Positions 36,301 to 47,655 of a stretch of 64,000 bases of DNA are shown here, in pieces; within the stretch, counting starts at the first letter, position 1, and the number at the start of each line of letters is the position of its first letter. This DNA comes from Nocardia shimofusensis NBRC 100134 (GTDB lineage: Bacteria; Actinomycetota; Actinomycetes; Mycobacteriales; Mycobacteriaceae), in contig NZ_BDBT01000004.1 of assembly GCF_001613125.1 (NCBI RefSeq), forward strand, positions 248,001 to 312,000, read 5' to 3'. Both the position numbers and the translations under genes were made by a program. The notes under the pieces were generated by a model, which was not told the DNA's origin, made no database searches, and saw nothing but the letters and a program-made list of their open reading frames with translations.

Positions 36301-39300
36301 ACGCAGGCCCGCATGCTGGATCACCACTTCATCGGCCTGCCCGACATCCTGCGCAGCGCCGGAGTGTCCGAGCTGTTCGACACCGCGATCGCCTTCCAGT
36401 CCTTCCCGGTCGATCGCCCCGCGCTGCAGCAACTCGTCGACTCGGCGGGGCTGCGCGTCGAGGAGATCACCGGCGTGGACGCCACGCCGTTCCCGCTGAG
36501 CTTGGTCATCACGCCGACCTACGCCGAGGACGGCACCCCGGCACTGCACACGACCCTGCGCTTTCTCGAACACGACTTCGACACCGCCCAGGCGCGCCTG
36601 ATCCTGGAGCGCTTCGTCGAACTGCTGCGCAGGATCGCCGACACCCCGGACGACCGGCTCGGTGATCTGCCGATCACCGAGGAGCCGGGCGTGACCTGGC
36701 CCGAACTCGACGCCGAGCGGATCACACCGCGCACGCTGCCCGCACTCCTCGCTGCCTCCGCGTCGTCGGCGCCCGACGCCCCCGCGGTCGTCTACGGTGA
36801 GCGACCGGCGACCGGCGACGAGCAGGCGGCGACCGGTGACGAGCAGGTCGGGCAGGTCATGACCTACCGGCAGCTGGACGAACGATCCGACCGGCTCGCC
36901 CGGGTCCTGCTCGGCCGCGGTGTCCGGCCGGGAACCGTTGTCGCCTGCGCGCTTCCGCGATCGACGGCGGCCACGCTCACGCTGTGGGCGGTCGCCAAGA
37001 CCGGCGCGACCTTCCTGTCCGTCGACCCCGGACTGCCCGCCGACCGCATCAGGTTCCTGGTCACCGACTCCGGCGCGCGGGCGGGCGTGAGCGACACCGC
37101 CTCGGCCGATCGGCTGCCCACGGCCATCGACTGGCTGCTCGTCGACGACGAGCGGACCCTGCGGGCGATCGAGGCGATGCCCTCCGGCCCGATCACCGAT
37201 GCCGAACGCGGCGGCCCCGTCCCGATCGAGGCCATCGCGTATCTGATCTACACCTCCGGCTCCACGGGTATCCCGAAGGGCGTGCTGGTCGGTCATCGTG
37301 GTCTGGCCGATCTGGTGGCCGCCCAGCGTCGCTACCTCGGCGTCGGACCGGATTCGGCGGTGCTGCAGGTCGCTTCGCCGAGCTTCGACGCCTCGGTGTT
37401 CGAACTGCTGATGGCCCACGGCTCCGGCGGCAGGCTGGTGATCTCGCCCGCGGACGTCTACGGCGGCCCCGAACTGGCGCGACTGATGCGCCGCGAACAC
37501 GTCTCGCACGCGGTGCTCACCCCGTCCGCCCTGGCCACGGTGCCCGACGACGGGACGGCGGGCATGGACGAGCTGCGGGTGCTGGCGACGGCCGGCGAGC
37601 CGGTCGGCCCGGAACTGGTCGAGCGGTGGGCGCCGAACCGCACCATGATCAACCTCTACGGCCCCAGCGAGTCGACTATCTGGGCGACCGCGAGCGGGCC
37701 GCTGCACCCCGGCCTGCCGATCACCATCGGCCGCCCGGTCGGCCCGGTCGCGACAACGGTGCTCGACACCTGGCTGCGCCCGGTGCCCGACGGTGTCGCC
37801 GGTGAACTGTATCTGTTCGGCGTCGGGCTGGCCGACGGGTATATCGGTAAACCCGGGATGAGCGCGGCCCGCTTCGTGGCCTGTCCGTTCGGCGAACCGG
37901 GACGCCGGATGTACCGCACCGGCGATATGGTGCGCCGCACCGCGTCGGGCGAGCTGGAGTTCCTCGGCCGCAACGACTTCCAGGTGAAGGTCCGCGGTAC
38001 TCGGATCGAGCTGGGCGAGATCGACGCGGCCCTGGGCGCGCGGCCGGAGGTCGCCTGGGTGGTCACGGTGCCGCGCTCGGGCAAGGGGCGTCCGGTGTTG
38101 CTGGTGTCCTACGTGGTGGCGGTCGAGGGGACCAGTGTGTCCGGCGACGAGTTGCGCGAGGCGCTGACCAGGACGCTGCCCGCCTATATGGTGCCGCACG
38201 CGGTGATCGTGCTCGACGAGGTGCCGATGACCGCCACCGGCAAGCTCGATCGCGATCGGCTGCCCGAGCCCGAGTTCGCCGCGCGCGAGTTCCGCGCGCC
38301 GAGTTCGTGGCTGGAGGGCGTGGTCGCCGCCGCCTTCGCGGATGTGCTCGAGGTGAAACGGGTCGGCGTGGACGACGACTTCTTCGCCCTCGGCGGCGAT
38401 TCGCTGAGCGCCTCGCTGGTGGCGGCGCGAATCGGCGCGGCGCTGGACGCTCGGGTGCCCGTACGCGCGGTGTTCGAGGCGCCCACCGTCGGCGCGCTGG
38501 CCGAGCTCGCGCGCACCTTCGGCGGTCGTGGCCGGGTGGCGCTCACCGCGGGTGTCCGCCCGGAGGTCGTGCCGTTGTCGCTGGCCCAGCAGCGGATGTG
38601 GTTCCTCAACCGCTTCGAGCCCGACTCGGCGGCCTACAACATCCCGGTCGTGCTGCGGCTGTCGGGCCGGCTGAACATCGCCGCGCTCGAGGCGGCGCTA
38701 CGCGACGTGGTCGACCGGCACGAGGTGCTGCGCACCATCTACCCGGAGACCGCGGGCGAACCCCACCAGCTGATACTCGACGATCCGGAACCGGTCCTGA
38801 CCCGGGTTCCGCCCGCGCGGGAGGAGGCGGTCGCCGCCGCCGTCGGCGAGTTCATGCGCGCGGGTTTCGACGTGACCACGCGAGTGCCCATGCGCGTCGG
38901 CCTCTTCGAGGTCGCAGGTCGTGGCCGCGCCGCGGGGGAAGGGGAGTACCTGCTGGTCATGGTCGTGCACCACATCGCGGGAGACGGCCAGTCGATGGGA
39001 CCGCTGGCCCGCGACGTGATGGTCGCCTACACCGCGCGGGCCGCGGGTCACGCCCCGGTGTGGGAGCCGCTGCCGGTCCAGTACGCGGACTACGCGCTGT
39101 GGCAGCGGCAGGTGCTCGGCTCGGCCGACGATCCCGAGTCGCTGCTGGCCGAGCAGCTGGAGTTCTGGCGCTCGACCCTGGAGGGCGCCCCGGACCAGCT
39201 GCACCTGCCCACGGACCGGCCCAGGCCCGCGACGTCCTCGCTGGCGGGTGGCCGGGTGCCGTTCCGGATCGCACCGGAGGTCCACCGCAAGCTGCTGGAG

Positions 39301-42300
39301 CTGGCGCATGAGCAGGGCGCGTCGCTGTTCATGGTCGTGCACGCGGCCCTGGCCGTCCTGCTCGGGCGGTTGAGCGACACCGACGACGTGGTGATCGGCA
39401 CCCCGATCGCCGGTCGCGGCGAGCAGGGACTCGACGATCTGGTCGGCATGTTCGTCAACACGCTGGTGCTGCGGACCCCGGTCGAGGCGGGGGAGCCGTT
39501 CACCGGCCTGCTGCACCGCACCAGGGACACCGATCTGCGTGCCTTCGAACACGCCGACGTGCCGTTCGAGCGCGTCGTGGAGGAACTCAATCCCGACCGC
39601 TCGGGCTCGCACCATCCGCTGTTCCAGGTGGCGCTGGCGTTCCAGAATCTGTCGAACGTGGAGGTCGCGCTGCCGGAGGTCGTCGTCTCGCGCGCCGATG
39701 TGGACACCGGCGTCAGCCAGTTCGACCTGCAACTGGTGCTCTCCGACGAGTACGGCGAATCCGGGGACGCCCAGGGCGTCTCGGGCCAGATGATGTTCGC
39801 CCGCGACCTTTTCGACGAGGACACGGTGGCGGGCTTCGCCGACCGGCTGACTCGTCTGCTGACCGGGATCGCCGCCGACCCCGCCGCACCGGTCGGCGAC
39901 ATCGAGTGGCTGGCCGAAGGCGAATACGACGACCTGGTCGCGCGCGTCGGCGAACGTCCCGAGACGGACTCGCCCGCCACGCTGCCCGAGCTGTTCGCGG
40001 CAGCCGTTCGCCAGAACCGCAGCGGCACAGCGATTATCGCCGGTGACATCGACCTGACCTATGCCGAACTCGACGAACGCTCCAACCGGCTGGCCCGGCT
40101 GCTGATCGCCGAGGGCGCGGGGCCGGAGATCCCGGTGCTGGTCGCGATGGCGCGGTCGGTGGAATCGGTCGTCGCCTGGTGGGCGGTGGTGAAGTCCGGC
40201 GCGGTCTACGTCCCGGTCGACCCCGCCTACCCGGCCGCCCGCATCGAGCAGATGGTCACCGAATCCGGCGCCGCCCTGGGGATCACGGTGACCGGCGCCC
40301 GTGCCGAGCTGCCCGGTGCGGCGGACTGGATCGTCGTCGACGAGCCCGGCGTCCTCGCCCGGCTCGAGGCGGTGTCGGCCGCGCCGATCGCCGACGACGA
40401 GCGGACGCGCCCGCTGCGTGCGGAGAACGTGGCCTACGTGGTTTTCACCTCCGGTTCCACCGGTGTGCCCAAGGGCGTGGCCGTCAGCCATACCGGCATC
40501 GCCGACTTCCACGCGGGCCAACGCGCGGACACCGAGCTCACCCCCGCCGCCCGTGTCCTGCATTTCGCCTCCCCGTCCTTCGACGCGTCGCTGCTCGAGA
40601 TCCTGACCGCGGTCAGTGCCTCGGCCACCCTGGTGATCGCCCCGACCGGGACCTACGGCGGTGGCGAACTGGCCGACCTGTTGCGCACCCGGCGCGTCAC
40701 CCACGCGTTCGTGACTCCGGCCGCCCTGGCCTCGGTCGACCCGGACGGCTTGGACGATCTGCGGTTGGTCATGTCCGGCGGCGAGCAGGTCCCCGAGGAT
40801 CTGGTGCGGCGCTGGGCGGGCACCGACCGGGCCCGCAGGCGCGAGTTCCGGGTGCTATACGGGCCCACCGAGGCCACCATCATCGCCACGGCCGCGCGCC
40901 GGGTGCGGCCGGGCGACCGGCCCACCATCGGCATTCCGCTGCCGGGCATCCGGGCGCTCGTGCTCGACGGACGGCTGCGGCCCGTGCCCGCCGGCGTGGC
41001 CGGTGAGCTGTACCTGGCCGGCCCGGCATCGGCGCGCGGCTACCTGAACAAGCCCGCCGTCAGCGCGGCCCGCTTCGTGCCGTGCCCGTTCGGTGCACCG
41101 GGCGAGCGCATGTACCGCACCGGTGACATGGTGCGCTGGACCACCGACGGCCGCCTGGCCTTCGTCGGACGCAACGACTTCCAGGTCAAGATTCGTGGCT
41201 TCCGGGTCGAACTGGGCGAGATCGACGCGGTGCTCGACGCGCGCGAGGACATCTCCTTCGCCGCGACGGTGCCGCGTCGCGAGGGCGCGGGACCGACGAT
41301 GCTCGTGTCCTACGTCGTCCCCGCCGCCGGGGCCGAGGTCACCGGCGCGGAACTGAGCGCCGCCCTGGCCGAGGTGCTGCCGTCCTACATGGTGCCCGCG
41401 GCGGTGATGGTGCTCGACGAGGTCCCGTTGTCGCCCAACGGCAAACTCGACCGCCGCGCCCTGCCCGCTCCGGTGTTGCAGGCCAGGCGGTTCCGCGCGC
41501 CGGAGTCGCCGGTGGAAGAGATCGTGGCCGCCGTGTTCGGCGACGTGCTCGGCATCGACCGAGCGGTGGGCGCCGACGACGACTTCTTCGAACTGGGCGG
41601 CAACAGCCTGATCGCGACCAGGGTGGCTGCCCGGGTCGGCGCCGCGCTGGACACGACCGTCCCGGTGCAGATGATCTTCGAGGCCCCGACCGTGGCGCGG
41701 CTGGCCGCGCGCGTGGAATCGCACGCCGATGTGGGCCGGGTCGCGCTGACCGAACAGCCCCGCCCGCCGCGCATTCCGCTGTCCTACGCCCAGCAGCGGA
41801 TGTGGTTCCTCAACCGCTTCGAGCCGGACTCGCCCGCCTACAGCATCCCGATCGTGATGCGCCTGCGCGGCCACCTCGATCTGGACGCGCTACGGGCCGC
41901 CGTCGGCGACGTGGTGAGCCGTCACGAGGTGCTGCGCACCGTCTACCCGCACGCGGGCGGGGAACCCGCTCAGGTGGTGCTGCCCGCCGCGGAGTCGGCG
42001 CCGTCGATCCCGGTCGTCGCCATCGCGGAATCCGACGTCCCCGAGGCGGTCTCGGCCTTCGTGTCACAGGTGTTCGACGTGACCTCCGAGGTGCCCTTCC
42101 GGCTGCGGTTGTTCGATCTCGGCGGCGACGAATGGGTGCTGGCCGCGGTCATGCACCACATCACCGGCGACGGCTCGTCGCTGCGCCCGCTGGCTCGCGA
42201 CGTGATGATGGCCTACGCCGCCCGTATGCAGGGGCAGGCCCCGGCGTGGACGCCGCTTCCGGTCCAGTACGCGGACTACGCCATCTGGCAGCACACGGTG

Positions 42301-45300
42301 CTCGGCACCGAAGACGATCCCGCCTCGCTGCTGCGGGCCCAGATCGATTTCTGGAAGGCGGAACTGGCCGATCTGCCCGCGGTACTGGAACTGCCGACCG
42401 ACCGGCCCCGGCCGCCGGTGCAGTCCTATGCGGGGGCGACCGTGCCGTTCACCGTCGACGCCGCACTGCACGCCGATCTGCAACGCGTCGCCCGGGCGCA
42501 CAACGCCACGCTGTTCATGGTCTTCCACACCGCGCTGGCCGCGGTGCTGGCCCGGCTGGCGGCCACCGACGACGTCGCGGTCGGCACGCCCTACGCGGGC
42601 CGCGGCGAGCCCGAACTCGACGACCTGATCGGCATGTTCGTCAACACCCTCGTGCTGCGGACCCGGGTGCGGGCGGGCATGTCGTTCACCGAGCTGCTCG
42701 AGCACGTGCGCGGCGCCGACCTGGCGGCGTTCGGGCACGCGGATGTGCCGTTCGAACGGCTGGTGCAGGAACTGAACCCGGTGCGTTCGCACGCCCACCA
42801 TCCGCTGTTCCAGGTGATGTTGGCCTTCCAGAACCTGGCCTCGGCGGACTTCGAACTGCCCGAGCTGTCGGTGTCGGCCGTCGAAGCCGACACCGGTACC
42901 TCGCTGTTCGACCTGCAGGTCACGGTGTCGGACACCTACGACGACACCGGCGCCCCCGCCGGTCTCGACGGTGGGATCAGCTACGCGACCGACCTGTTCG
43001 ATCCCGGCACGGTGACCGCCATCGTCGCCCGCCTGCAGCGCCTGCTGCGCGCGCTGACCGCCGATCCCGGCCGGCCGCTGCACGATATCGACCTGCTCGA
43101 CACCGACGAGCGGGAAGCCGTTCTCACACGGTGGAACTCCACCGGTCACCCGCTCGATCCCGACGCCACCCTCGTCTCGGTCTTCGCTGCGGCCGCCCGC
43201 TCGCACGCCGGCCGCACCGCCGTGCTCTTCGACGAGCGGTCGGTGACCTACGCCGAACTCGCCTCGCGGGTGAACCGGCTGGCCCGCTGGCTGATCGCCC
43301 GCGGGGTCGGGCCGGAATCGCTGGTGGCGCTGCAGATGCGCCGCAGCCTGGACCAGGTCGTCGCCATGTACGCGGTGCTCACCGCGGGCGGCGGGTACGT
43401 CCCGGTCGATCCGGACTATCCGGCCGACCGCATCGACTACATCCTCGCGACCGCCGAACCGGTGGTGGTGCTGACGAGTCTGGACGGGCTGGATCTGTCC
43501 GGGTTCGACGACGCCCCCCTCACCGACGCCGACCGGACCGCGGCGTTGCGGCCGGACAATGTCGCCTACGTGCTCTTCACCTCCGGCTCGACCGGGCGGC
43601 CGAAGGGTGTGGCCGTGGCGCACCGGGCGGTGCTCAATCAGCTGAGCTGGATCATCGGAACCTATGCCCTGTCGCCCGAGGACACGGTGCTGTACAAGAC
43701 GCCCGCGACGTTCGACGTGTCGGTGTGGGAACTGTTCGGCACCCTCGCGGCGGGCGCCCGGATGGTGATCGCCAGGTCCGATGGTCACGCCGATCCGGCC
43801 TACCTCGCCGAAATCATCACCGCGCAACGGATCACGATGACCTCCTTCGTGCCCTCGATGCTGGCGGCGTTCGCCGACGCGGTCCCGGCCGAGTCGCTGC
43901 ATTCGCTGCGCGCGTTGCTGGTGGGCGGCGAGGCATTCGGCGGCGATGTGGTCGCCGCTGCCCGGCGTGTGCTGCCCGACGCGGACCTGCACAATCTCTA
44001 CGGTCCGACCGAGTTCACCCTGCACGCGACGGCGCGCCCGGTGCGGGCGGACGACGAGGGCAGCATCCCGATGGGCCGTCCGGTGTGGAACGTGCGCGCG
44101 TACGTGCTCGACCCCCGGCTGCGGCCGGTGCCGCCCGGTGTGGCGGGCGAGCTGTACCTCGCGGGCGAGCAGGCGGCGCGCGGCTACCAGTCGCGCCCCG
44201 GCCTGACCGCCGAGCGTTTCGTACCCGACCCCTTCGCCGCGGGCAAACGCCTGTACCGCACCGGCGACCTGGCCAAGTGGCGGCGCACGGGGGAGCTGGA
44301 GTACCTGGGCCGCACCGACTTCCAGGTGAAGCTGCGCGGCTTGCGGATCGAACTCGGCGAGGTCGAAGCCGTCCTCGGCGAACACCCCACCGTCGCCAGG
44401 GCGATCGCCGCGGTGTACGGCGAAGGACTCGCGGCCCGCCTCGTCGGCTACCTCGTGCCCGCCGCCGGCGCCACCGTCGACGTCGACGCCGTGCTCGCCC
44501 ACGCTGCCACCGAGCTGCCCGACTACATGGTGCCCGGCACCGTGCTGGTGCTCGACACCGTGCCGTTCACCGCCTCGGGCAAGCTGGATCGCAAGGCGCT
44601 GCCGGAGCCGCAGTTCACGACCAAGGAGTTCCGCGAGCCCGCCACCTGGCTGGAGGGCGAAGTCGCCCGCGCCTTCGAGAATGTCCTCGGGGTGGAGCGG
44701 GTCGGCGCCGACGACGATTTCTACGCCCTCGGCGGGAACTCGCTGCGCTCGGTGCAGGTGGTGAGCGAGCTGAAGAAGGGCCTGCACTACGAAGTGCCGG
44801 TGAGCTGGATGCTCTCCGATCCCCGCCCCGCCGACCTGGCCAGGCGCATCGAATCGGGGATGCGCTCGGGCGCCGACGCACCGATCGACCACGGGCTCGG
44901 ATTCGACGTGCTGCTGCCGATCCGGACCCGCGGCAGCCTGGCGCCGCTGTTCTGCGTGCACCCGGCGTCCGGTCTGGCCTGGTGCTACCGCCCCCTCGAC
45001 GAGTACCTGGGCGCCGATCGGCCGATCTACGGCCTGCAGGCGCCGCAGCTCGGCGGCGAACTGCCCGGCCCGACCGGCATCGAGGAGATCGCCCGCCGCT
45101 ACTACGCCGAGATCAAGACCGTCCAGCCCCACGGTCCGTACCACCTGCTCGGCTGGTCACTGGGCGGTCAGATCGCGCACGCGATCGCCGCCGAGATGCG
45201 TGAGGCAGGCGAACAGGTCGCGCTGCTGGCGCTGCTCGACGCCGAGGCCGACGGATTCGACCCGTCCATGGTCAGGACCGTCACCACCGGCGACCTGATC

Positions 45301-45675
45301 AGCAACCTCGGCCCGGTCCTCGGCGTCGACTTCGTGGACGCCGAGGCCACCGCCGAGGAGGCGGCCGCGTCGATCCGCGAGCACTTCGGTGACGGGATCG
45401 GCGTGGACGCCGCCATGCTCGAGCGCATGACCGACGCCTACAACATGTCGATCCGCGCGGCATCCGACTGGCAGCCCCGCGTCGTGGACGCCGACATGCT
45501 GTACTTCACCGCGACCGAGGATCGCCGGACGGATGCGCAGGGGCACAAGGGCTGGGCGCCGGTCGTGCGCGGGCAGATCGCGAACGTGGACGTCGACGCG
45601 CCGCATCTGGGCATGACCGATCCGGCCGTGCTCGCCCGCATCGCCGGAATCATCGACGAGTGGATCGGCTGGTGA
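27331..45675 (+). CDS. Five-module nonribosomal peptide synthetase with terminal thioesterase
   Basis: This single 6114-residue protein assembles a pentapeptide.
Module 1: C (HHIALDG near 185; EntF-like starter type), A (507-998), T (Ser1042), E (HHLAVD at 1237). Module 2: C (HHIVLDG, 1729), A (2059-2560), T (Ser2596). Module 3: C (HHVILDG, 2816), A (3136-3640), T (Ser3691). Module 4: C (HHIAGDG, 3880), A (4218-4710), T (Ser4759). Module 5: C (HHITGDG, 4942), A (5281-5760), T (Ser5804). TE: GWSLGG with Ser5943 and His6092.
Pocket codes read by eye are A1 DAETVGEVTK, A2 DASIAVHIWK, A3 DAFVAALIWK, A4 DALFMGLIIK and A5 DVWSLGLLHK. They suggest a cationic first residue, hydrophobic middle residues and a Ser/Thr-like last one, with low certainty. 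The starter C domain implies an N-acyl cap. GTG 27331 follows GGGAGG. Confidence 0.93.
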   Translation: MSQLERNPGGNRKRSVSSAFGTSNRLAEDNDPGVGNNSGAEFAGAETAASTEPEPFRLTAAQRGIWFAQHLTGSSPISVAQYVEITGELFPELLIEACRIAGREFGSGHLRLVEIDGEPLQWVDYDFDSPVTEVDLRGHADPVATAHRLMVQDYSSPLDLRNDRLMTSVIYQVGADHYLWYQRAHHIALDGYAAVTMLRRITQLYNAWVRGEDAPPATAQDLREITAQDLAYRESERFANDRRYWTEHLAGAPPVVSLAGRVGKPTIHPVLISRALPEQTARLVDEVVLARGGSVTPVVVAAFAAYLGRMTGSDEVLLSLPVSGRHSAVLRRSGGMVANVVPLRLRVTPRTVGELIDTTQSELTSALRRQRYRQEDIFHDMGIARDEAASFGPAVNLMMIENEVVFGKTTARLNVLTSGPTADLFINLYPGAGRENTHIDFQGNPEVYSAEDLAAHHHRFLMFLHEFLAGGTEYQVGRLPLLEDQERAELLPVRGREGVEPRLLPDILTEGARRDPSATAIVSAGHAVTYAELDARSSRLARHLIALGCGPDDAVAILIRRSMESITAAWAIAKCGAAIVHVDPEYPPKRIEHMMTDSGARVAFTLEEYLPRLPERVRAVVLDDPATSRACVTLSGEPVTDAERVRPLRPANLAYLTYTSGSTGVPKGVYLSHAGLANLIADRTETYRIEPNSRISYALSPSFDASMEQFLTCFANGAALVVVPPEVIGGEALTGLLAATKVTHLTLTPAMLATVDPEPLTALRVVVVGGDVCPPHVVDRWSRAVTMFNEYGPTETTVTAVGAHIRPDRGLTVGGPIRGVAAMVLGRTLQPVPKGTAGELYLAGPGMARGYSHLLAESAARFVADPYGAPGERMYRTGDLARWVGEGADLALELMGRSDFQVKIRGYRIEPSEIDAALTGHEDVDMSVTVPAHNQADVTVLVSYVVPVRDRQLDVVELQRYARESLPPHMVPAVIMPMESMPTNAFGKVDRAALPEPEFSSAPAGRPPATPKENLIAGLFCEVLGARQVSADDSFFALGGDSILSIQLVARAKAVGVNFSTQDVFDQKTVAALAATATESGSGPGLPELPGGGVGAMPLSPIMHAMLERGHFDRFAQAALVTLPDGVRRGDLVRALQAVLDHHDMLRAVLRGAKSVDRFVDVLEPGSVAAETLLTDVRLERRDAAEVDAHLQAAADRLDPARGVLVQAVRLRSTESTSARSSADHEHGPDLLWLVVHHLAVDAVSWRNLLADLGHAWCQVEEGGEPLVGAPATSMRRWLHGLVEQAPRRRAAELEWWKDVLAPGDRLLGSRRLDPRRDVGATAGTVRTRVPADVTEAVLTTVAARYHGGANDPLLTALVLALSEWRRERGTAVAGELISLEGHGREEQAVPGADLGATVGWFTTRFPIRLDLRGIDLDEAFAGGPAAGLAIKRVKEQLRAVPDNGIGFGMVRRLDPRGAAELAGAPEPQISFNYLGRVGVRDRSGAWAPTPEFDALTSTTDPRMALPAVVDVNAIAEDGPDGLELEATWEFAAQILSAAEVEELADLWVQALRALARHVRSESAGGYTPSDFALVEVTAEDIDAWQREYPSMTDVWPLTALQSGLLFHAVYDVDGADGYTVQAALSFAGEVDTDRMRRAAQLVVDRHDSLRAAFVESPSGPRQIVLRDVEVDWSSYDITGIDDPRAREAELRRLAAVAAAPFDPAHPPLLRFHLVRTGSEEYQLLVTNHHIVLDGWSMPLLIHELLTAYRTGGDPAELGPARSYRDYLQWLSAQDDAAATAAWRRMLDGIESPTRVTGRTDRVVTAHNGDVGLRLDPATSAAVLALGRSHGVTANTAIQTAWALLLTVLTGRSDVVFGNTVSHRPPQLAGVERMVGLFINTLPVRVRLDPGETIGDLLTRVQSEQAAMLDHRHVGLAELQRETGVADMFDTVTVLESYPLDQRELAGDLSGAGLRLVDVDAHDATPYPLSLQVTPPRPMRAGAEALGEPDSHTVTLRFSIDRFDVDEARTLLERFELILTQLVTDPAAKVAELRTCWDGERAALLSVGAEPQVTERTLRDILADSVRAHPDDEAVRFGETSLTYRELDQRASRLAGVLAARGARPESFVALALPRSPELIIAMWAVAETGAAFVPIDPTHPAERIDGLLKDSRSSLGITLTTTARGLLDTVEWVVLDDGIETDAVEADAAPESRAPDLRTDHTAYVIYTSGSTGKPKAVQVTHRGLAGLVAAQAESFAVNREATVLNVASPGFDACVSELLLAHSVGACLVVAPPEAYAGPDLEVLLIEQRVSHAIITPSVLNTLDPARVPDLTTIAVVGEATGSDTVDRWAPGRRLMNHYGPTEATIWATGSDALRPGEPVTIGAPIPGVSVAVLDHWLRPVPVGVTGELYLGGPGLARGYFGRPGQTASRFVADPATGDGARLYRTGDAVRWVRGPAGPELEYLGRNDQQVKIHGLRIEPEEIDAHLTRHECVASAATIVRPGPAGEPVLVSYVVPVPGAALDIRALHDDLAAALPHYMNPAAIVALDSMPLSTSGKIARNVLRQRDFQVDMTPGRAPATPAEQIMARLFAEVLQLDRDSVSAESNFFTLGGDSIVSMRLVALAKAAGLIITPHDVFDAKTVAGLAAKARIASDSPAVEPQARPSGPRRDGHARPADFPLVPLTETDIARLEHRYGAVADVWPLSPMQSGIHFHSVYDPDAGDTYTVQTVIAFAGDIDPGRLRRAAQALVDRHDILRAAYAETASGPCQIVLAHAEVAFREVRLDGTDAAVHAEAEALAAADAAEGFDLSRPPLIRFTVIRVGAGQWRLLITNHHVILDGWSMPLLLGELLEYYGSPALIGVAGSAPSYRDYLVWLTGRDRAAAEVAWAHEFAQVDSPTRVARATGRPAAAAAAEVEAELSASHYERLRRVAAEAAVTVNVAIAAAWALNLRVLTGDTEVIFGSAVSGRPPELPMVDQALGMYLNTIPMRVRLEPTASLRELLTDIQATQARMLDHHFIGLPDILRSAGVSELFDTAIAFQSFPVDRPALQQLVDSAGLRVEEITGVDATPFPLSLVITPTYAEDGTPALHTTLRFLEHDFDTAQARLILERFVELLRRIADTPDDRLGDLPITEEPGVTWPELDAERITPRTLPALLAASASSAPDAPAVVYGERPATGDEQAATGDEQVGQVMTYRQLDERSDRLARVLLGRGVRPGTVVACALPRSTAATLTLWAVAKTGATFLSVDPGLPADRIRFLVTDSGARAGVSDTASADRLPTAIDWLLVDDERTLRAIEAMPSGPITDAERGGPVPIEAIAYLIYTSGSTGIPKGVLVGHRGLADLVAAQRRYLGVGPDSAVLQVASPSFDASVFELLMAHGSGGRLVISPADVYGGPELARLMRREHVSHAVLTPSALATVPDDGTAGMDELRVLATAGEPVGPELVERWAPNRTMINLYGPSESTIWATASGPLHPGLPITIGRPVGPVATTVLDTWLRPVPDGVAGELYLFGVGLADGYIGKPGMSAARFVACPFGEPGRRMYRTGDMVRRTASGELEFLGRNDFQVKVRGTRIELGEIDAALGARPEVAWVVTVPRSGKGRPVLLVSYVVAVEGTSVSGDELREALTRTLPAYMVPHAVIVLDEVPMTATGKLDRDRLPEPEFAAREFRAPSSWLEGVVAAAFADVLEVKRVGVDDDFFALGGDSLSASLVAARIGAALDARVPVRAVFEAPTVGALAELARTFGGRGRVALTAGVRPEVVPLSLAQQRMWFLNRFEPDSAAYNIPVVLRLSGRLNIAALEAALRDVVDRHEVLRTIYPETAGEPHQLILDDPEPVLTRVPPAREEAVAAAVGEFMRAGFDVTTRVPMRVGLFEVAGRGRAAGEGEYLLVMVVHHIAGDGQSMGPLARDVMVAYTARAAGHAPVWEPLPVQYADYALWQRQVLGSADDPESLLAEQLEFWRSTLEGAPDQLHLPTDRPRPATSSLAGGRVPFRIAPEVHRKLLELAHEQGASLFMVVHAALAVLLGRLSDTDDVVIGTPIAGRGEQGLDDLVGMFVNTLVLRTPVEAGEPFTGLLHRTRDTDLRAFEHADVPFERVVEELNPDRSGSHHPLFQVALAFQNLSNVEVALPEVVVSRADVDTGVSQFDLQLVLSDEYGESGDAQGVSGQMMFARDLFDEDTVAGFADRLTRLLTGIAADPAAPVGDIEWLAEGEYDDLVARVGERPETDSPATLPELFAAAVRQNRSGTAIIAGDIDLTYAELDERSNRLARLLIAEGAGPEIPVLVAMARSVESVVAWWAVVKSGAVYVPVDPAYPAARIEQMVTESGAALGITVTGARAELPGAADWIVVDEPGVLARLEAVSAAPIADDERTRPLRAENVAYVVFTSGSTGVPKGVAVSHTGIADFHAGQRADTELTPAARVLHFASPSFDASLLEILTAVSASATLVIAPTGTYGGGELADLLRTRRVTHAFVTPAALASVDPDGLDDLRLVMSGGEQVPEDLVRRWAGTDRARRREFRVLYGPTEATIIATAARRVRPGDRPTIGIPLPGIRALVLDGRLRPVPAGVAGELYLAGPASARGYLNKPAVSAARFVPCPFGAPGERMYRTGDMVRWTTDGRLAFVGRNDFQVKIRGFRVELGEIDAVLDAREDISFAATVPRREGAGPTMLVSYVVPAAGAEVTGAELSAALAEVLPSYMVPAAVMVLDEVPLSPNGKLDRRALPAPVLQARRFRAPESPVEEIVAAVFGDVLGIDRAVGADDDFFELGGNSLIATRVAARVGAALDTTVPVQMIFEAPTVARLAARVESHADVGRVALTEQPRPPRIPLSYAQQRMWFLNRFEPDSPAYSIPIVMRLRGHLDLDALRAAVGDVVSRHEVLRTVYPHAGGEPAQVVLPAAESAPSIPVVAIAESDVPEAVSAFVSQVFDVTSEVPFRLRLFDLGGDEWVLAAVMHHITGDGSSLRPLARDVMMAYAARMQGQAPAWTPLPVQYADYAIWQHTVLGTEDDPASLLRAQIDFWKAELADLPAVLELPTDRPRPPVQSYAGATVPFTVDAALHADLQRVARAHNATLFMVFHTALAAVLARLAATDDVAVGTPYAGRGEPELDDLIGMFVNTLVLRTRVRAGMSFTELLEHVRGADLAAFGHADVPFERLVQELNPVRSHAHHPLFQVMLAFQNLASADFELPELSVSAVEADTGTSLFDLQVTVSDTYDDTGAPAGLDGGISYATDLFDPGTVTAIVARLQRLLRALTADPGRPLHDIDLLDTDEREAVLTRWNSTGHPLDPDATLVSVFAAAARSHAGRTAVLFDERSVTYAELASRVNRLARWLIARGVGPESLVALQMRRSLDQVVAMYAVLTAGGGYVPVDPDYPADRIDYILATAEPVVVLTSLDGLDLSGFDDAPLTDADRTAALRPDNVAYVLFTSGSTGRPKGVAVAHRAVLNQLSWIIGTYALSPEDTVLYKTPATFDVSVWELFGTLAAGARMVIARSDGHADPAYLAEIITAQRITMTSFVPSMLAAFADAVPAESLHSLRALLVGGEAFGGDVVAAARRVLPDADLHNLYGPTEFTLHATARPVRADDEGSIPMGRPVWNVRAYVLDPRLRPVPPGVAGELYLAGEQAARGYQSRPGLTAERFVPDPFAAGKRLYRTGDLAKWRRTGELEYLGRTDFQVKLRGLRIELGEVEAVLGEHPTVARAIAAVYGEGLAARLVGYLVPAAGATVDVDAVLAHAATELPDYMVPGTVLVLDTVPFTASGKLDRKALPEPQFTTKEFREPATWLEGEVARAFENVLGVERVGADDDFYALGGNSLRSVQVVSELKKGLHYEVPVSWMLSDPRPADLARRIESGMRSGADAPIDHGLGFDVLLPIRTRGSLAPLFCVHPASGLAWCYRPLDEYLGADRPIYGLQAPQLGGELPGPTGIEEIARRYYAEIKTVQPHGPYHLLGWSLGGQIAHAIAAEMREAGEQVALLALLDAEADGFDPSMVRTVTTGDLISNLGPVLGVDFVDAEATAEEAAASIREHFGDGIGVDAAMLERMTDAYNMSIRAASDWQPRVVDADMLYFTATEDRRTDAQGHKGWAPVVRGQIANVDVDAPHLGMTDPAVLARIAGIIDEWIGW
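36808..36846 (+). repeat. 21-bp tandem duplication inside NRPS A3
   Basis: GCGACCGGCGACGAGCAG recurs 21 bp later with one change, encoding [13 protein letters not shown] near residue 3165. It lies in a surface loop between the A-domain N-terminus and the first core motif ([13 protein letters not shown]). It keeps the frame and should not disturb catalysis. It looks like a recent slippage event. Confidence 0.75.
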
Positions 45676-45720
45676 TCGCCGACCCGGCAACGGGTTGCAG
45701 CCGGCCGTTCCTCGCCGTCG

Positions 45721-46146
45721 TCATGCGGCCGGGAACTGCTTGATCCGCGTGTTCTGGAAACTGGTGAACAGCCACGTATCAGCGTGCCGCACAGCGACTC
45801 GAGTCTGAACGGACAGATCCTCGGGGCGGCACTCGGCGGCGTCTCCCCGCAGGACACACACGCCCTCGGTGACCACCACCGCGACATCCGGGGCGGCGAA
45901 GCGCACCGATACCGTGCGCGGCCGCGAGAGCCGGGTGCCCTTCATGAAACCATCGAAGCCCTCCTGCATGACCTCGGCGAGCGGTGCCCGTCCCTGAATG
46001 AATTCGCCGATGACGGAGACGAAATCGGCATCCGCGGTGAAGGTGGCCGCGAACGCCGCGCCGTCACCTGCCGCCCAGGCCGCGGCCTGCTGCTCGACGA
46101 GTTGGAGCAGTACGGCGCGTGCTGCCTCGTTTTCCAAGGTGTTCAC
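45721..46146 (-). CDS. SnoaL-like (SgcJ/EcaC, DUF4440-type) protein
   Basis: This 141-residue protein has the NTF2/SnoaL cone-shaped fold: an N-terminal helix pair, then AAWAAGDGAAFAATFTADADFVSVIGEFIQGRAPL and a series of strands ending SFQNTRIKQ. The conserved pattern with Asp in the TADADF segment fits the SgcJ/EcaC family of the SnoaL superfamily, which includes small hydrolases, isomerases and pathway-associated binding proteins. The GTG at 46146 overlaps the stop of the small membrane protein gene as GTGA. It is probably regulated with it by the divergent XRE protein. The substrate is unknown. It is convergent with the NRPS gene, 45 bp away. Confidence 0.8.
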   Translation of the reverse strand: MNTLENEAARAVLLQLVEQQAAAWAAGDGAAFAATFTADADFVSVIGEFIQGRAPLAEVMQEGFDGFMKGTRLSRPRTVSVRFAAPDVAVVVTEGVCVLRGDAAECRPEDLSVQTRVAVRHADTWLFTSFQNTRIKQFPAA

Positions 46147-46559
46147 CGGTCCGCGCGGCGCAGGCCGATGAGTTCGAGGCCGGCGAACACCGCCACCACC
46201 GCGGCGCCGATCAGCATGAACGCGGTGCCCCACCCGGTCAATGGCACGGCCCCGACGAGCACCAGCGCGAGCATCGCCACGGCCGACAGCGCATTCGCCG
46301 CCACCACGGTGATCGCCAGGTTCCGCGGGATATCCGGATACCCGGCGATGAGCAGCAGAGCAGCCGCGCCACCGAGCATCGCGACGCCGAACGGAATCGA
46401 CCACGCCGTGGGCAATCCGAGCGGGTCGCGCAACACAGGGCCCGCCGCGAGCAGCACCACACCGAAACCGCCGGTGCCCCATCCGTCCACCCGGAGCATG
46501 GTGCGCAAGAAGGTGGTACCGGCGCTCATGGTGACCGGCGCGGGCAGGGTAGTCGTCAT
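46143..46559 (-). CDS. Small four-helix membrane protein
   Basis: This 138-residue hydrophobic protein of unknown function has four predicted transmembrane segments (about residues 28-45, 52-74, 80-106 and 108-130). The N-terminus is short and polar and the C-terminus ends in basic RRADR on the cytoplasmic side. It resembles small actinobacterial membrane proteins often found with SnoaL or short-chain dehydrogenase genes, but no family name can be given. The ATG at 46559 has GGAG upstream. It is the first gene of a two-gene operon divergent from the XRE regulator. Confidence 0.7.
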   Translation of the reverse strand: MTTTLPAPVTMSAGTTFLRTMLRVDGWGTGGFGVVLLAAGPVLRDPLGLPTAWSIPFGVAMLGGAAALLLIAGYPDIPRNLAITVVAANALSAVAMLALVLVGAVPLTGWGTAFMLIGAAVVAVFAGLELIGLRRADR

Positions 46560-46635
46560 ATCCGTCTCCGATCCGGAGGGCCGAAACCGATCGGACCTCC
46601 CGAGACGACCGTGCCAGCCGGAGATCGTGGTCTCA

Positions 46636-46652
46636 ATGACCTCGGAGGTCAT
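46636..46652. promoter_or_regulatory. 17-bp palindrome, probable operator of the XRE regulator
   Basis: ATGACCTC-G-GAGGTCAT is a perfect 8-bp inverted repeat around a single base. It lies 10 bp upstream of the regulator start and overlaps its ribosome site, 77 bp from the divergent membrane protein gene. Repression of both directions by the regulator is inferred from position. Confidence 0.6.
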
Positions 46653-46662
46653 GGAGGTCGCG

Positions 46663-47487
46663 ATGTCGCCTGGCTATGCTGCCCCGATGACCTCGATCGC
46701 GCCGCCCCCACAGGTGGGCAGCCTGCTGCGGGAATGGCGGCAGCGGCGGCGACTGAGCCAGTTGGATCTGGCGCTGGCGGCCGATACCTCGGCGCGGCAC
46801 GTGTCGTATGTCGAGACGGGCCGCTCCAGGCCGAGCCGTGCGATGGTCATCAGATTGTGTGAGGCGCTGGATGTGCCGCTGCGCGAACGCAATACGTTCC
46901 TGCTGGCCGGCGGCTACGCACCCGGGTACCGGGAGAGCAGCCTCGAGGACGCGAACCTGGCATCGGTGCGAGCCGCGCTGGACACCATGCTCAGCGCACA
47001 CGAGCCGTACCCGGCCGTCGTCGTCGACCGATACTGGAATCTGGTCACCGGCAACCGTGCGATGGGGGTGCTGATGACCGGAATCCCGGAGCATCTGCTC
47101 GCCCCGGAGCCCAACGTATACCGGCTGGTGTTGCATCCCGAAGGGCTGTCCGGCCGCCTCGCCAACGCCCACCAGGTACGAAGTCTCCTCCTGGACAGGC
47201 TGACCCGTCAGGTCAACGCGACCGGCGACGCCCGCCTGCAAGCGCTCCACGACGAGATCGCCCGCTACCCCGCACCGGCCGGAGACCCGGAACCCGAAGA
47301 GGTGCAACCGAGTCCGTTCCAGGTACCGATCCGCGTCCGCACACCGATGGGCGAGCTGTCGATGTTCAGCACCATGGCCACCTTCGGCGCCCCCGCCGAC
47401 GTGACTCTCTCCGAGCTGGCCATCGAACTGTTCTACCCGCTCGACGAATTCACCACCGCCGCCCTGCGATCAGCGGCCGGTACCTGA
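46663..47487 (+). CDS. MmyB-type XRE transcriptional regulator
   Basis: This 274-residue regulator has an N-terminal XRE helix-turn-helix (about residues 18-75), with LREWRQRRRLSQLDLALAAD, the recognition segment SARHVSYVETGRSRPSRAM and ALDVPLRERNTFLLAGGYAP. Its C-terminal MmyB-like ligand domain contains PAVVVDRYWNLVTGNRAM, RLVLHPEG and the closing ELFYPLDEFT. MmyB-like domains bind fatty-acid-like ligands in the studied cases and usually control an adjacent enzyme gene. The ATG at 46663 has GGAGG at 5-nt spacing; other in-frame ATGs at 46636, 46651 and 46687 are less well placed. It is divergent from the membrane protein and SnoaL pair and flanked by a clean palindrome. Confidence 0.85.
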   Translation: MSPGYAAPMTSIAPPPQVGSLLREWRQRRRLSQLDLALAADTSARHVSYVETGRSRPSRAMVIRLCEALDVPLRERNTFLLAGGYAPGYRESSLEDANLASVRAALDTMLSAHEPYPAVVVDRYWNLVTGNRAMGVLMTGIPEHLLAPEPNVYRLVLHPEGLSGRLANAHQVRSLLLDRLTRQVNATGDARLQALHDEIARYPAPAGDPEPEEVQPSPFQVPIRVRTPMGELSMFSTMATFGAPADVTLSELAIELFYPLDEFTTAALRSAAGT

Positions 47488-47570
47488 ACAAGTTGTTTTC
47501 CTCTGTTCGTCCGACACCGATATCTTCTGCGCGTGACCATGATCCGGCGTGCGGTACCGGATCGCGCGCC

Positions 47571-47630
47571 GCCCGCCCGTCGTCGGGCCCGGCGGCGAGC
47601 AGCCGCGGCCGGGCCCGACGACGGGCGGGC
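47571..47630. terminator. 22-bp stem hairpin between convergent genes
   Basis: Two perfectly complementary 22-nt arms (47571-47592 and 47609-47630) enclose a 16-nt GC-rich loop. The hairpin lies between the XRE gene and the convergent 44-residue Cys-rich gene, so it probably ends transcription in both directions. There is no U-run. Confidence 0.75.
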
Positions 47631-47655
47631 GTCCGGCGACGAGACCGGACGCGAA

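Noticed and set aside
34078..38199. 1373-codon minus-strand frame across NRPS modules 2 and 3
   Set aside because: Its composition is the same as the other antisense shadows, and it covers conserved NRPS core motifs on the other strand.
43170..44640. Firm serine call for the last adenylation domain
   Set aside because: The FDVSVWE start is EntF-like, but positions 278, 299, 301 and 331 (S, L, G, H) differ from the serine code, so only a Ser/Thr-like pocket is stated.
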